Source: Puccinia triticina (Eukaryota > Basidiomycota > Pucciniomycetes > Pucciniales > Pucciniaceae). Taken from it: a DNA stretch of 64,000 nucleotides. Position 1 is the first letter of the stretch. Each line of letters opens with the position of its first letter. Position numbers and translations under genes: made by a program. The notes beneath the pieces were generated by a model that searched no databases, was not told the DNA's origin, and saw nothing but the letters and a program-made list of their open reading frames with translations. Location: positions 992,001-1,056,000 of the forward strand of contig NC_070563.1 in assembly GCF_026914185.1 (NCBI RefSeq). The letters are read 5' to 3'. Positions 34,081 to 44,389 of the stretch are shown here, in pieces.

Positions 34081-35775
34081 TCAAAATTCTACTTGTACAA
34101 TCAGCTCCTCTAAATCGCGTGGTATTGGGATGAGCACTTGATCCCGTTCTCTGTGTTCGCCTTGTATCCCTCTTGATAAGGCGTCCGCTCTGTTCTCCGC
34201 CGAGGTAACGCGCTTGGCCACAAGGTCTATCTGATGTTCTATTAACATCCTCTGGATTATCTTCCATTCCGCGTTAACGAACTTGTCTCCTGATTTCCTC
34301 TTCTTAATTACCAATTCGGTTGTGGAGTTGTCCGTCCATACAATGAAGGCTTTACTCTTCTTTGCGCCGATCTTGATTAGCATCAGTAGGCCGAGTCGTA
34401 CCGCTATCGTCTCTAAGCGGGATATTCTTTCTTTCTCCGTTTTCTCCATCAATCCTTCTTCCAGTTTCTCTATTGACCAGAGGCGGAATTGGGCCCACTT
34501 GCGGCCTATCAGCACACCAATGCCAAAGCTGGTAGACGCATCCCCCACCCACCCAATTTCGGTCGGGTTTGGGTTCGCTATCAGTCTAGTTGAGTCAAAG
34601 GTGAGTAGGGTTGATAGCCATTCATGTAGATCCTCGCTCACGTCGGCCGGGACCGGGCGGCTTTTTCTCCGGTCGTACCACTCCATGAGCCATTTATATA
34701 GGCTGCATAGGTAGCAGCGGAGTTGGGGTAGGGCGTATGAAACGTGGGTGAGGCGGCCAACCAATATCTCAACTTCGCCATATTTGAAATGCGCACCGAG
34801 TTCGAGGAAGATCTTGATCTGCTCAATTCGCTTCTTGAGCTTTTCTTCCGGAAGGCGTACCGTCTTGTGAAAGCCGTTCCACACGAATCCCACATATTTC
34901 TGTTCAGATAAGAATGGGGCGAACTTCTTACTGTTGGTCTTCACTCCTAATTGTTCTGACCGCGCCACAATGTCTTTCATTTCGACCGTTGATCTGATGT
35001 CTTTGACAAATAGGTTATCGTCAACCCAGCGGAAAATGGTAATGATGTCGAATTCCTTCATCATTATCTGTTTCCACGCGTCTGCTGGTCGACCGAATGA
35101 ACCGCAGCCCGCCACGCCCCCAAAGGGAATGCGCGTGTCGAGTAGTATCTTATCATCAAATGTTTTCACCATTAGATAGGGCCATTGGTCTGGTGCTGTT
35201 GGGATTTGTCGATAAGCTTTCTCCCAGTCAAAAATGGCTAGTAGGACTGGGCTTGTAAGTTCTCGTATGAAGCTTGCCACCATATTGAAATCATCCCACG
35301 TTGTAGTGAAGTCTTCTGCGCTTACAAAAGAGTTCACCGACGGTATTCCTTGTCTGCCGTGTGGGAATGATAGGTCATTAATCGGCCTCAATGATCTGTC
35401 GCCGTTGACTACTGCTCCCAGCGGGCTGGTCCGGAAGAATTTGAAATGCCTATTCACTTCTTCGTGACTAAACGGCCCAAACATCCGTTTTGCTTGCAAT
35501 TCTTTTGCAATGGAGTCTTCAATTTTTTCTCTTGCCTGTAGGGCGGAGTCGTGGTTTGGTGGAGTGTAGAAGGGAGTCTCCACATCGACTGTGTGATTAG
35601 GGATACCTTGGTCAAATCCCCGTTGGAAGCCGTTCAAAACATCCTCGTATTGGGGGAGCAGGTTCCATTTCACTAGCGCTGCAGCCCACTCATCTATGTT
35701 CATCTTGCAGCTCACTGCTTTTGGCCAGCGTGGGTCTGGATCAGCGGTGGACAAGCGAGGTCTCTTGATGCTCAC
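34081..35775 (-). CDS. Retroelement reverse transcriptase-RNase H polyprotein, 564 aa
   Basis: One intact frame. RT motifs are AIFDWEKAYRQIPTAP (first catalytic Asp), PFGGVAGCGSFGRPADAW and RWVDDNLFVK (the xxDD catalytic box). RNase H follows with VGDASTSFGIGVLIG, the RLETIAVR Glu, VWTDNSTTELVIKK and NRADALSRG. No protease, integrase or chromodomain is attached. The NRADALSRG-type RNase H and the DWEKAYRQ-type RT resemble DIRS/Ngaro-like tyrosine-recombinase elements more than Gypsy or Copia. The start methionine at 35775 is the first in frame. The partner gag lies upstream at 36058-37673. No recombinase was found downstream, so the element is truncated or relies on another copy. Confidence 0.8.
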   Translation of the reverse strand: MSIKRPRLSTADPDPRWPKAVSCKMNIDEWAAALVKWNLLPQYEDVLNGFQRGFDQGIPNHTVDVETPFYTPPNHDSALQAREKIEDSIAKELQAKRMFGPFSHEEVNRHFKFFRTSPLGAVVNGDRSLRPINDLSFPHGRQGIPSVNSFVSAEDFTTTWDDFNMVASFIRELTSPVLLAIFDWEKAYRQIPTAPDQWPYLMVKTFDDKILLDTRIPFGGVAGCGSFGRPADAWKQIMMKEFDIITIFRWVDDNLFVKDIRSTVEMKDIVARSEQLGVKTNSKKFAPFLSEQKYVGFVWNGFHKTVRLPEEKLKKRIEQIKIFLELGAHFKYGEVEILVGRLTHVSYALPQLRCYLCSLYKWLMEWYDRRKSRPVPADVSEDLHEWLSTLLTFDSTRLIANPNPTEIGWVGDASTSFGIGVLIGRKWAQFRLWSIEKLEEGLMEKTEKERISRLETIAVRLGLLMLIKIGAKKSKAFIVWTDNSTTELVIKKRKSGDKFVNAEWKIIQRMLIEHQIDLVAKRVTSAENRADALSRGIQGEHRERDQVLIPIPRDLEELIVQVEF

Positions 35776-36057
35776 AGGGGGGGGGGAAAGTGCCTCATTG
35801 TCACGGTCTGTATAGCTGTTATTGCTAGGGCAATTAGGAAGAGATCACATATGTTAAAAACAAAAAACAAGCCTCATTCGGTATATGGGGTGCATAAACG
35901 AAAGTAGGATGGGGGGGGGGGGGGGGGGGGGAGGGTGGGGAGTGGGTAGCCCAAACAACAACAACGATGGTGTATCCTTGTTATGACGATGGATATTGTC
36001 TACCTCCCGGGTAGTGGGGATGGGGGGGGGGGGGGGGGTATATGGGCGGGTATCCTA
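35776..36057. repeat. Spacer with long G runs
   Basis: G homopolymers of about 21 (35911-35931) and about 15 (36023-36038) lie between the gag stop and the RT start. No coding sequence is seen. Confidence 0.7.
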
Positions 36058-37673
36058 CTAATTCCTCCCTCGTTGGTCCTTCCTGCCTCCATGGTCTCGG
36101 TCAGCTCTTCTGTCACCCCCTCGATCGTCGTACGCCGCATCGTATCGATTGCCCTTATAGCCTTGTGTGCGCGGGTAGCGGCCTGAGCCTGATCCACGAT
36201 TCTCCTGTGGTGACTGGGCTCGGTGCTGGTTGGTCTGGCCTTTCCCTGCTGACTGGTTTTGGCCACCGTTGCCTTTGGGATTCGATCCGTTCGTTGTTGT
36301 TTGGTGGTCGGCCTTGCTTGGGTCGAGGCCGGTGACCGGGTCCCATTTTTGCCGGGCACCCCCTTTGATGTAGGGATTTTCGGTGAAGTCGGTTTTGTCA
36401 AACTTTCTACACCTGGCGATAATCTTCTGGGCAATGACATCGTTGTAGATAGAGATGTTGGTGATTGATGTCGAACCGTTCGGCATCTCAATCCTGTGGG
36501 CGAATGCGTTCGTCCTTACATTGATGTCGTAACGCAGACCTGTCATGAATCCGTGTTGCGTGACTAATTGGTCGCAGTGTCGCTTATGCACGAGGAGCCA
36601 CCCCGCAAACTTCGGATAGTTCGCAATTTGTATGAGGGCCGCATAAAAGCCCTGATGGTTTATGGACCATTCTGCGTACGTCTGTGTGTATTCACAGGGG
36701 TACGGGTAACCCGTATAACGATCCTTATCGATGTTCGATTCATCTGCTTTACTCCGCTTTTCGTTGTAGTGAATGATCGCTTTGTCTTGCCAGACTTCAT
36801 TGAAGATGGTCAAGGGGAGGGGCCAGCGGAGCTCGAGGAGATTCTTCTTGAAGAAAGGGGAGAACCCCATGTTATGGTTGGTTGGCCTCGCGTCATCGTC
36901 AAAGACCACTCCTCCAGGCGTGGCGTCGGTCTTGTTGCTTGGAGGCGGGGCTCTGACTGGGTCGGGTATGGGGGTGATGGTGGTCTTGGTGTTCAGCGCA
37001 CTTGGTGGACCCCGAAGCTTGGACGATGTCGGCTCAATTTCCGGGGCTGATAGTCCCTCGCAAATCTTGAAGTATCTTTCAGCTAGGGTGGTGTTCCCTG
37101 TTTCCTCTGCCGCAAAGGCCCGATCCGTGAGCCTATCGATCTTACGGCGGATACTCTCGTTGCTGCCTGAGCGCTCAGTGGTGGTGAGGGGCTCGGCTCG
37201 ATCGGCGTCAACTGGATTGGAGGCTGTGTTGGGTAAACAACAGACCAAAAATCTCAGTTTCGCTTCCTTTGGGGATAGGTTGTCTTCGGTTACTTACCCG
37301 TACCTTCCGTGGGTTGGGTGCCAAGGAGGGTTTGGTAGCGGCTCGCGATTGCGTTACCGCTACCCGAGCTGGGTTCTTCTCCATCCCTCGGCGGCGCTTC
37401 CGTCTGATTAGCTTGGCTCAATGGTGGTCCTTTTTCTCCTGGGGTCTTGGACGTCGATCTGGTCTCTCAATCTGATAGGACGGCCGTCTTGCTTTTCTTT
37501 GGTTTGGGAACCGTAGCCGGTGCTGGCGCCGGAGTCGCTGCTGGACCTGTGGTTGGAGGGATGTCCAAGGTGGTTTGTTGGGTCGAGGATTCGTCGGGTC
37601 TTGGGTTTTTGGTTTCGCCCATATTTGCCAGTCTTTTTACTTGATCTGATATTGCTTTGAATCTATCGGACAT
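36058..37673 (-). pseudogene. Gag-like gene of the same retroelement, one internal stop
   Basis: Exon 1 starts MSDRFKAISDQVKRLANMGE at 37673. It continues in one frame through a single TGA after KSKTAVLSD to SGSGNAIASRYQTLLGTQPT. An intron (GTACGG...ACACAG on the minus strand, about 37312 to 37229) then joins to ASNPVDADRAEPLTTTERSG. The main exon encodes a helical region (RRKIDRLTDRAFAAEETGNT), a compact domain around MGFSPFFKKNLLELRWPLPL, and YPKFAGWLLVHKRHCDQL. The tail is basic and Gly/Asn/Gln-rich (RGGDRRADRDHGGRKDQ), suited to nucleic-acid binding. A zinc knuckle is absent. The lone TGA is the only visible defect and could be read-through, mutation or error. Confidence 0.6.
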
Positions 37674-40430
37674 GTCTTGGCGCAGGCAAAAAAATTTCCG
37701 TTATCGAGGTTCGTCGCTGTGGGTCCGTCGTGGTGAAGTGTAAATCCTAACCGGCGAACCTGGGACCTGCGGAAACTTTGTTTCTTTCCCGGCCCGAGCT
37801 TACTGTCGGCGCTGACCGGCGAGTGGGCCGCAGCCGCACCTCTCTACGTGGCTCTCCTTGCAACGTGTCACAGCCCCGGCGCAACCGCGCGGTGCTATGA
37901 CAGCGGAGGGGAAGCGTCATTGGGCGCGTCACTCCATGGACTTAGCCCCCATCCGCTACGCTCCTGTAAACATCAATCAAATCTCCTCTTCTCTCCGCAT
38001 CAACTTCAACGCTCTTGTCGAGCAGGCAGCCCACGTCAACTTGGCCTGGCTACAGTACCCCTCCTCCTCCTCCTCGTCCAGCTTGACGAGGACTGCCCAG
38101 TAAAGCCGACGCCTCAGTTGGACTCAATAACCCCCCTTTTTCACCCCGTCCATCCTTGGAGGTCTCTCAAGGGAAAGAAGCCACTCCCACAGATATCAAT
38201 TACAGCAATCCACCCCTTCCACCTTGAGTGGCTCTGCAGGTCTTTAATAGTGAAAAACAGCTGACTCCTGGTGCTGAAACCAAGGGTTTGGTTTTGCTGA
38301 ATGTGTTGGCTGGGAACCGAGCTCGATCGCAAGAATCCAACCCCGCCACCGCCTCAGCCAGCGTCCCGGATCTTGTTAGGGAAGGAGCATCCAACAGTCG
38401 GTGGGGGTACCTTGTCTGAGGGACCTTTGCTTCCTGCCACCCGACCGGCCTTGAAAAGCTTGCCTAGAAGCAAAGACCTCGGCCCTCTCCCCAACCAACC
38501 TCTCTTCCCCGGCTCAGTTGTCACTCCTCCATCCCCTATCCCGCCTAAACCCGCTCTAAAGCATAAACCAATGAACCTTAGAAAAGCCGCTTCTCATGAT
38601 TCTCAATCATTGAGACCTGCCAGACCTCCTTCATGTCAATAACTTGGGCCGCTCTCACTATTAGGCTCTTATGTGTATTTTTTTAAGGAAGTTTTCCATC
38701 CACTGTTCTCAAATACTTATCTTTTCTGACACACATATAGAACTGTATCTGTTTTCTCTTCCTCTTCCTCCCTTTTTCTTCTTCTTTTTGCTTGTTATAA
38801 TTAGTCAGGGTTGTCTTTCCTCTGGTCATTTGAGTGTCATCTATCCATATCAACAATACACATTATACATACAAATGGATCTGTGGCAGACCTAATTGTC
38901 AAGTTGGGACACCTGAACCACTTGTGCTTTGAGAAATAGTGGACCATGCAGTTGTGCAATTAAAAAGTGGCCATTTACAGTGTTCAAAATTGCATAATAC
39001 TTTGAAAGTTTATGTAAAAAAATCTTATGCAATTTTGAACACTATAATTGTAGAATGGGGTCAAAATGCAGATTCTGAACTCAAAAGAAGGCTGAACGTT
39101 AAACAAAGATTTTGAAGGATTGTTGCTAAAATGGAGAATAAAGGCAGACTTTTGGTCAGCTATGCTGGATCCAAAGCAGAGGGGTTGCATGTTGTTGGCC
39201 TCCCTTTGAATAATGCCTTTGCAGCAAGCTGGGGCCAGGCGCCTTCTTCCTACTTGTTTGACCCTGCTAGACAGTGATGGATGGTCTCTGGTCCGATTGT
39301 CCAATCTTACCACTCAAAACTCTCCAATTCTGGCAAACGGACAAAACTTATCATCATCAACAATGAGCTTGATCTCAAACCGCTCACCGTTTGACTCAAA
39401 CGGCCCCCTCAGTCATCAAAGCACAAGACACAACGGTCTCAGCTTTGTCTTTGCCAGCCTCAAGGCACATTCACCCCAGAGCCTGTTCACAATTGGTATT
39501 GGTATTGGTCGGGATGCCTCTAACCCAAGTAAGGATCCTCAGGACATTGGAAGATGGGTTCTCAGCCCACTCAACCAGTCCAAAATTGAAGCCTGCTTGT
39601 GGGACGTTGAACATTCACCCTTTGCAAATCCACTCCATCAAGCCTTGGTGGTCTTGGAAGTATGGCAGCAGATTTCAGAAATCCTCAGAAACTAGCCCAG
39701 CCTTTATATGTAATCATATTCAAGGATAAAATTAAAAAAGGAAGTGTCTGTGAAGTATTGAATTTTATCCTTTCTGAATGACCGTTGAGAGGGGCAAAAA
39801 TGATAAGAAACTATTGGATATCATTTTCCAGCTCCCCTCCCTGGCCAATCTAAACAACAACCAAGAGGGGGAAGAGGAAGAAGACCCATTTTTGGTGTTC
39901 CTGGCTGTAAAGCCAAATTTACTAAGCATCCTTAAGCCCTCCCAGCGGCTTCCCAACCTGGCTAAGTACCCATTGACTCTATCAGCCTTTGCTGTTGTTG
40001 GCAACAAAATCCAAACACCAATCTGTGTCTTCCTGTCTATTATGGTCCTTGTGTACTGATCTGAATAAAAATTAAAGAAGTGTAGATTTTAGCTGATGTT
40101 GTTTCCCCTGAAAGGGATGGGAAATAGATGCAGTATGATTGAGATAGATCTGCTTCCTGTGATCTGCAAAATCTGAATATCCTCCTCTGTGGGTCACACA
40201 TTTTCTATGGGGTATAAATAACCTAATCCAAGTGTTTGGGTGTGTTGTACAGTTTATCACTTTAATTATTTTCCAAGGCATTCTTCTTTGCCCAACAGAA
40301 AACTTAACCTGGGTGATTACATATCACCTCAAAAAATGTGTACACTTGGCATTCAAAAACATGAACACATAAAATCTTGCTGCCAAATAATAATAAAAAA
40401 TCGCTGCTGAGTAAAAATAATTGCTGTTGC
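37674..40430. other. No gene supported; decayed repeat DNA
   Basis: Includes a TATA-poor GC block (37740-38640), AT-rich DNA with CT tracts (38750-38800), and a degenerate copy of the ccctgctagacag-gatgg motif of the LTR-like repeat at about 39255. Open frames such as 39213-39695 and 39778-40059 show no motifs and were not accepted as genes. Confidence 0.35.
38979..39043. repeat. Perfect 19-bp stem-loop, GTGTTCAAAATTG family
   Basis: AGTGTTCAAAATTGCATAA (38979-38997) and TTATGCAATTTTGAACACT (39025-39043) are exact reverse complements with a 27-nt loop. The stem core GTGTTCAAA-TTG is the same as in the nested fold-backs at 53.6-54.7 kb. Confidence 0.8.
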
Positions 40431-40439
40431 TGGCCGTGG

Positions 40440-40486
40440 AGCTGGGCATGTGGTCTCCGCAGCGGCGCAGCCGCCTTGGCCTCTAG
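40440..40486 (+). mobile_element. Helitron-type 3' terminus
   Basis: GCGGCGCAGCCGCC hairpin, then TTGGCCTCTAG and T. The hairpin plus CTAG-T layout is diagnostic of Helitron 3' ends and nearly matches the terminus ending at 41464. Confidence 0.55.
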
Positions 40487-41464
40487 TTATCTCATCAATA
40501 TTGCCCTAACAATTGTCTTTCCAGCACAACTTTTGTGTCTCCTTCAAAAAACTTGAATTTATTTCACCAGTTTGCACTAATTTTGGTTTCTTACCAAGTT
40601 TTCATTTCAAATTTTCTTTCCTTTGACTGAATGCCTGTTATGTAGATAGTCACCCAGGAATTGCAACATCAAAGTTTTGAAAAATTTAATCCGTTTCCTT
40701 TTAGCTGTCACATTACCCTTTTACCTTTCACCTCCTGTGATTGACAAACCCCTATGACTTTAACACCCCCTGTAACCCCAAATTTGGGGGCTTCCCCTTG
40801 TTTTAGATTGAAAAACTGAAACTTGTGATTTTTGACTAAAAAAAGGAGGTCAAGTGACTCAGCTCAATCAGTTTATAGCCAATTAAACATAGATCATTAT
40901 CCAAAAAGGAAACACAATGATATCAGACTGGGAAGGAGGCTCAATCTTATGAGTTTGTGCATTTTTTTATCAATGTGCATCACAACTGGTTCTACTGAGC
41001 ATAATGAAGATATGTTTCTACAACTCTTGATCAACATGACCATTGTGGCTGTGGCACATCTCAAATTTTGGCGCAATAGAACAATGAAACATTGATGCTT
41101 GTATTTACCTTGATATTTGACAAGAGCAGTGTGAAATTTTCAATGTAACATGGCCATTTCTTTGGGAGGTTCAATTGACATTAGTGGTCTTCAAAATTGA
41201 ATCATATGTTGAAAATGGCTGGGATGATGAGAAGTGATGAGGAAACTTCTGATGACCCTCATAAATTCCCAAATCTGCTAAACATGAAAGTGATGTGATA
41301 TGGGCCTTGGTGAGGCCCAGTTGTTCAAAATGGGCAGGTATGATATAAAATAACCACTGCCAAACAGGGTCTTATGGCAGGCCCCTTTGGGGGACACATG
41401 TGCCTCTTTGATGATAATGGCAAGAGCCCTGAAAGTGCAGCGGCGTAGCCGCCTTGGACTCTAG
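40487..41464 (+). mobile_element. Candidate short non-autonomous Helitron ending at 41464
   Basis: The 3' end is CAGCGGCGTAGCCGCC hairpin, TTGGACTCTAG, then T. The 5' end is unknown; it may lie immediately after the previous terminus at 40486 or further left. The span is AT-rich and has no Helitron gene. The short frame 40832-41095 has no recognisable motif. Confidence 0.35.
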
Positions 41465-42290
41465 TATTCATAAAAAATCAGAATACCATCAGATCACATC
41501 TATGGCTGATAGTTATTATAAATTTGACATTTTCATTTATGTGGGTCTAATTTAACATCTTCAAGGGTACCAGACCGTCTAGGAAGTCCTCCACTGCTGA
41601 ATAATGAAAAATTCAAAAGCTGGTAATCACAAAGAAGAATCAGCCAAAAAGAAATCTGGTCCATTTTCAAACAACACAGCACAACAAAAAATTTGAATTG
41701 TTTTTGTTCTTTTTAATATGTATCTATATGTACATGATCAAATCTTAAATCAAACCCAAGCCAAAAAAAACAAAGATCAAAAACAGTTAGGCCCAATTTG
41801 TCAGCAAAATTGGCCAGTTTTGCTGGCCAAGAAGACAGGGAGGATGACAAAGCCAAGACACTTGATGGCAGAAGGGCAAATTATTTAGGGATGACAACAG
41901 GGAGGGGTTGGATCAGAAAGGGAAGGGTGTGCAGGACGGTGATGGTGGTGATGATAGGATGGCAGAGGTGATGGGAAGCGGGAAGAGTACAGGGAAACAA
42001 GGAATGCACGGGCGCAAGGAAGAGGAGGAGGCAAGCAAGCGAGGGGGTTAAGGTGAGAGCGTGCGCGACTGGAGCTTCCGTGGCCGTTGTTGGACAGAAC
42101 ATGAACCCTTGGGCGGGGCGTACACTGCTGCTACATACTGCTATATCTGGTACATACACATAAGGATGGAGACCAGGCGGGGCCAAACACGGAAGACATC
42201 CAAGAAGGCTTGGGCCCCCACAAGGGGGGGGATCAATTTTACTGTTTGAGAGTTGCGAAGAAAGCGGGGGGGAGGGGAAGTAAGCACTCC
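41465..42290. other. No gene seen
   Basis: AT-rich to 41880, then a GC-richer stretch immediately downstream (minus sense) of the Sel1-repeat remnant, possibly its former 3' UTR. Confidence 0.35.
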
Positions 42291-42295
42291 AAGGA

Positions 42296-42960
42296 TCACT
42301 GGGAGGGACGGACCTTGTCTTTCCAGACCCACTGCAAGCCCATCATCTCCACGCCCTGGTTGGCCGCCATCCGGTAATACTTGGCTGCCAGCTTGAGATC
42401 CTTCTTGGTGCCCTTGCCGTTGGCGTTGCAGAGCCCCAGCTCTGCCCCCCCCCATCCCACACACAAATTGGGTGTCAGCTGGTTGTGTGTGTGGCTCTGC
42501 TCCAGACGCCGGGGCCACCAAGGCCTTGCTTGCAAGCCGACGTACCTTGTTGGGCATCTGGGTCGCCCAGCTTCGCCGCCAACTCAAATTAATTGATCAC
42601 CTAAAAAAACACAACGTCCAAGGGGTCAAAACGGCGAGACTCAAGGAAAGAAGGGGGGAATGAGAGACGGACAAGCTGTTTATCCTTCTTGCTCCCCCAG
42701 CCGCGCAGGAAGCATTGGTTGAGCTCTTAGATAGCAAGGACAAGCTTGGAATTGCAACATTGTCTTTCTGTTTATCAAGGGGGGAGGAAGATTTCGCCAG
42801 GGAGGCGGGGATCCCGGAGGGGTTGTTGTTGTTGTTAAGATGGCGGGACTGGTCAAGGTCTTTGATGACGGACTCAGCAGCCCCAGCTGTGCCGGAGGGA
42901 GAGGTCCCACACCCGCCGCCCTCCCGGGTCACACGCTCAAATAGCCCCGCCAAGTGCTCC
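42296..42960 (-). pseudogene. Sel1-repeat protein remnant (Nif1/Dsf2/Chs4-like C-terminus)
   Basis: The last exon (42296-42441) gives ELGLCNANGKGTKKDLKLAA and KYYRMAANQGVEMMGLQWVW, joined to 42546-42600 (FELAAKLGDPDAQQ) through an intron of about 104 nt. A further upstream block has LVLAI-stop-ELNQCFLRGWGSKKDK. Another near 42880 has AAESVIKDLDQSRHL. These are the A-LG, G-G, KD, A-YY-AA-G spacings of Sel1-like repeats. The closing WVWKDK resembles the end of fungal Sel1 proteins such as Nif1/Dsf2 or the chitin synthase activator Chs4. Two stops (TAA) stand where the repeat consensus expects Tyr, one in each upstream block. No full N-terminus is seen. It is probably a dead host-gene copy; which Sel1 family is uncertain. 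Confidence 0.6.
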
Positions 42961-43282
42961 AGGTTGCTCTGCTTGTGCGCCCGCCTGCAGATGGTCCAGC
43001 CCTAATTGGCCCCCTTGGCCGCCGTCAAGACCCATTCTTGCCCAGACTCGCCTTGGATCGCGCTGTGCAGCGGCATCCCGCTTGGCCCCCGTCACATCTT
43101 CTGTTGTTTTTGTTGTTGCTCTTGCTGTTGGAGTTTGCGGGGCTTGCCTACCCGAGCCAGACGCCTGTCCAAGCGCTGCTGCTGCCGCCGACGAGCGGCG
43201 ACCCTGGCCAGGCGTACTGGGCCAAGCTGGCTGTAAATCAAACAAGTCAGAAAACCAGATGAAGAAGCGGGCCATACCCTAG

Positions 43283-44153
43283 CAACGAAGGGTAGTTATG
43301 TTACGTTGTGATATCCGTGCAATTTTGGTAACATAACCAACAGTGTATCCGCTGCGCTGCATGTAGCGCAGCGATTTTTTGGGTCGCTGCGCTACGCGCT
43401 ACGCGCAGCGGGCAGATTGCTGCGCTATGCGCTTTTTGATTTTCCCGGGAAAAAAATCAAAAAATAGCGCGCTAAAGAAGCAATCACGTAGCGGTCAGCG
43501 CCGCTTTTCTCTATGCCATGTGGGATCCAAAAAAAAAAAAAAGGAAAAAGGGTTTAACATACATAAAACATGTTTACAACATAAAACTGTTCCGCTATCT
43601 GCTAATTTAGCGGGTAGCGTAGCAAATTTTCGCTTTTCGCTGCGCTTTCGCTAATGGCCCTGGGATGGTAGCGGACAATCGCTGCGCGTAGCGAGTAGCG
43701 CAGCGGTGTTCTCGCTGCGCTATTGCTTTTTGGTCTGGTCATGTAGCGGTCAACCGCTGCGCTACGCTAAAAGGCCGCTTTTTTTAGCGTAGCGCAGCAG
43801 ATACACCGTTGACATAACTATCCCCGTTATCCAGGGCCCTCCGTCACTTTACTAGTAACGGGGCCATTTTAGGCCCCGCGCGTAACGTAACGGGCCTCAT
43901 TTTTGAGGCCTGTTATCACATTATCCCCCAGATAACGCGATAACGGACCGTTTAAGGCTTTTTAGCCACATTTTTTGCCTGTTCTCAGGAGCTGCGCGCG
44001 CCCGGATAAGGCAACAAGCATGAAATAAACCAGCTTAATGTGGTGCAATAACATAATTGCACCGCCGTTACGCGTAACACGTAATATAACGACAAAAATT
44101 CTGTTACGTTACTGTTATCTACGCGTTACGCGTAGCGTAACTACCCTTTGTTT
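43283..44153. mobile_element. Palindromic TIR element 4 (CAAC family, TAACG type), split by element 3
   Basis: Left end CAACGAAGGGTAGTTATGTT; right end, reverse complemented, AAACAAAGGGTAGTTACGCT. The 7-bp duplication ACCCTAG lies at 43276-43282 and 44154-44160. The interior (without element 3, about 390 bp) is built from cgttac/gtaacg words and palindromes such as ggggccattttaggcccc. The terminal T at 44153, instead of G, is the only change in the conserved GTTG end. Confidence 0.8.
43338..43811. mobile_element. Palindromic TIR element 3 (CAAC family), 474 bp, inside element 4
   Basis: Left end CAACAGTGTATCCGCTGCGC; right end, reverse complemented, CAACGGTGTATCTGCTGCGC (18/20). The 7-bp duplication ACATAAC lies at 43331-43337 and 43812-43818. 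The interior is dense in gctgcgcta/tagcgcagc words. Removing it rejoins the interior of element 4. Confidence 0.85.
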
Positions 44154-44389
44154 ACCCTAGTAGTAAGGGCCAAGTTGACCAATGGCTCACATCCTTGTCA
44201 TGACACGGGCCGTGGCAAACGTTGGTCAAGATACAAACCGGATCCGGAATGCTGGTTGCGTGATGGCTTGAGGGGGCCGCTTTTGTAGTGTCAAGGCAGG
44301 GAGAATGGGCTTTGGGAAAAAGGAGGGGCGTTGCCATAAGTTGGGTTGCAAGGAGAGGAAAGGGTTGGTGAGAGGGCAAGATTGGGGAA

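Noticed and set aside
39213..40059. Plus-strand frames of 93-160 codons
   Set aside because: The first overlaps a degenerate LTR-like motif and the second is preceded and followed by stops without splice signals; no domain.
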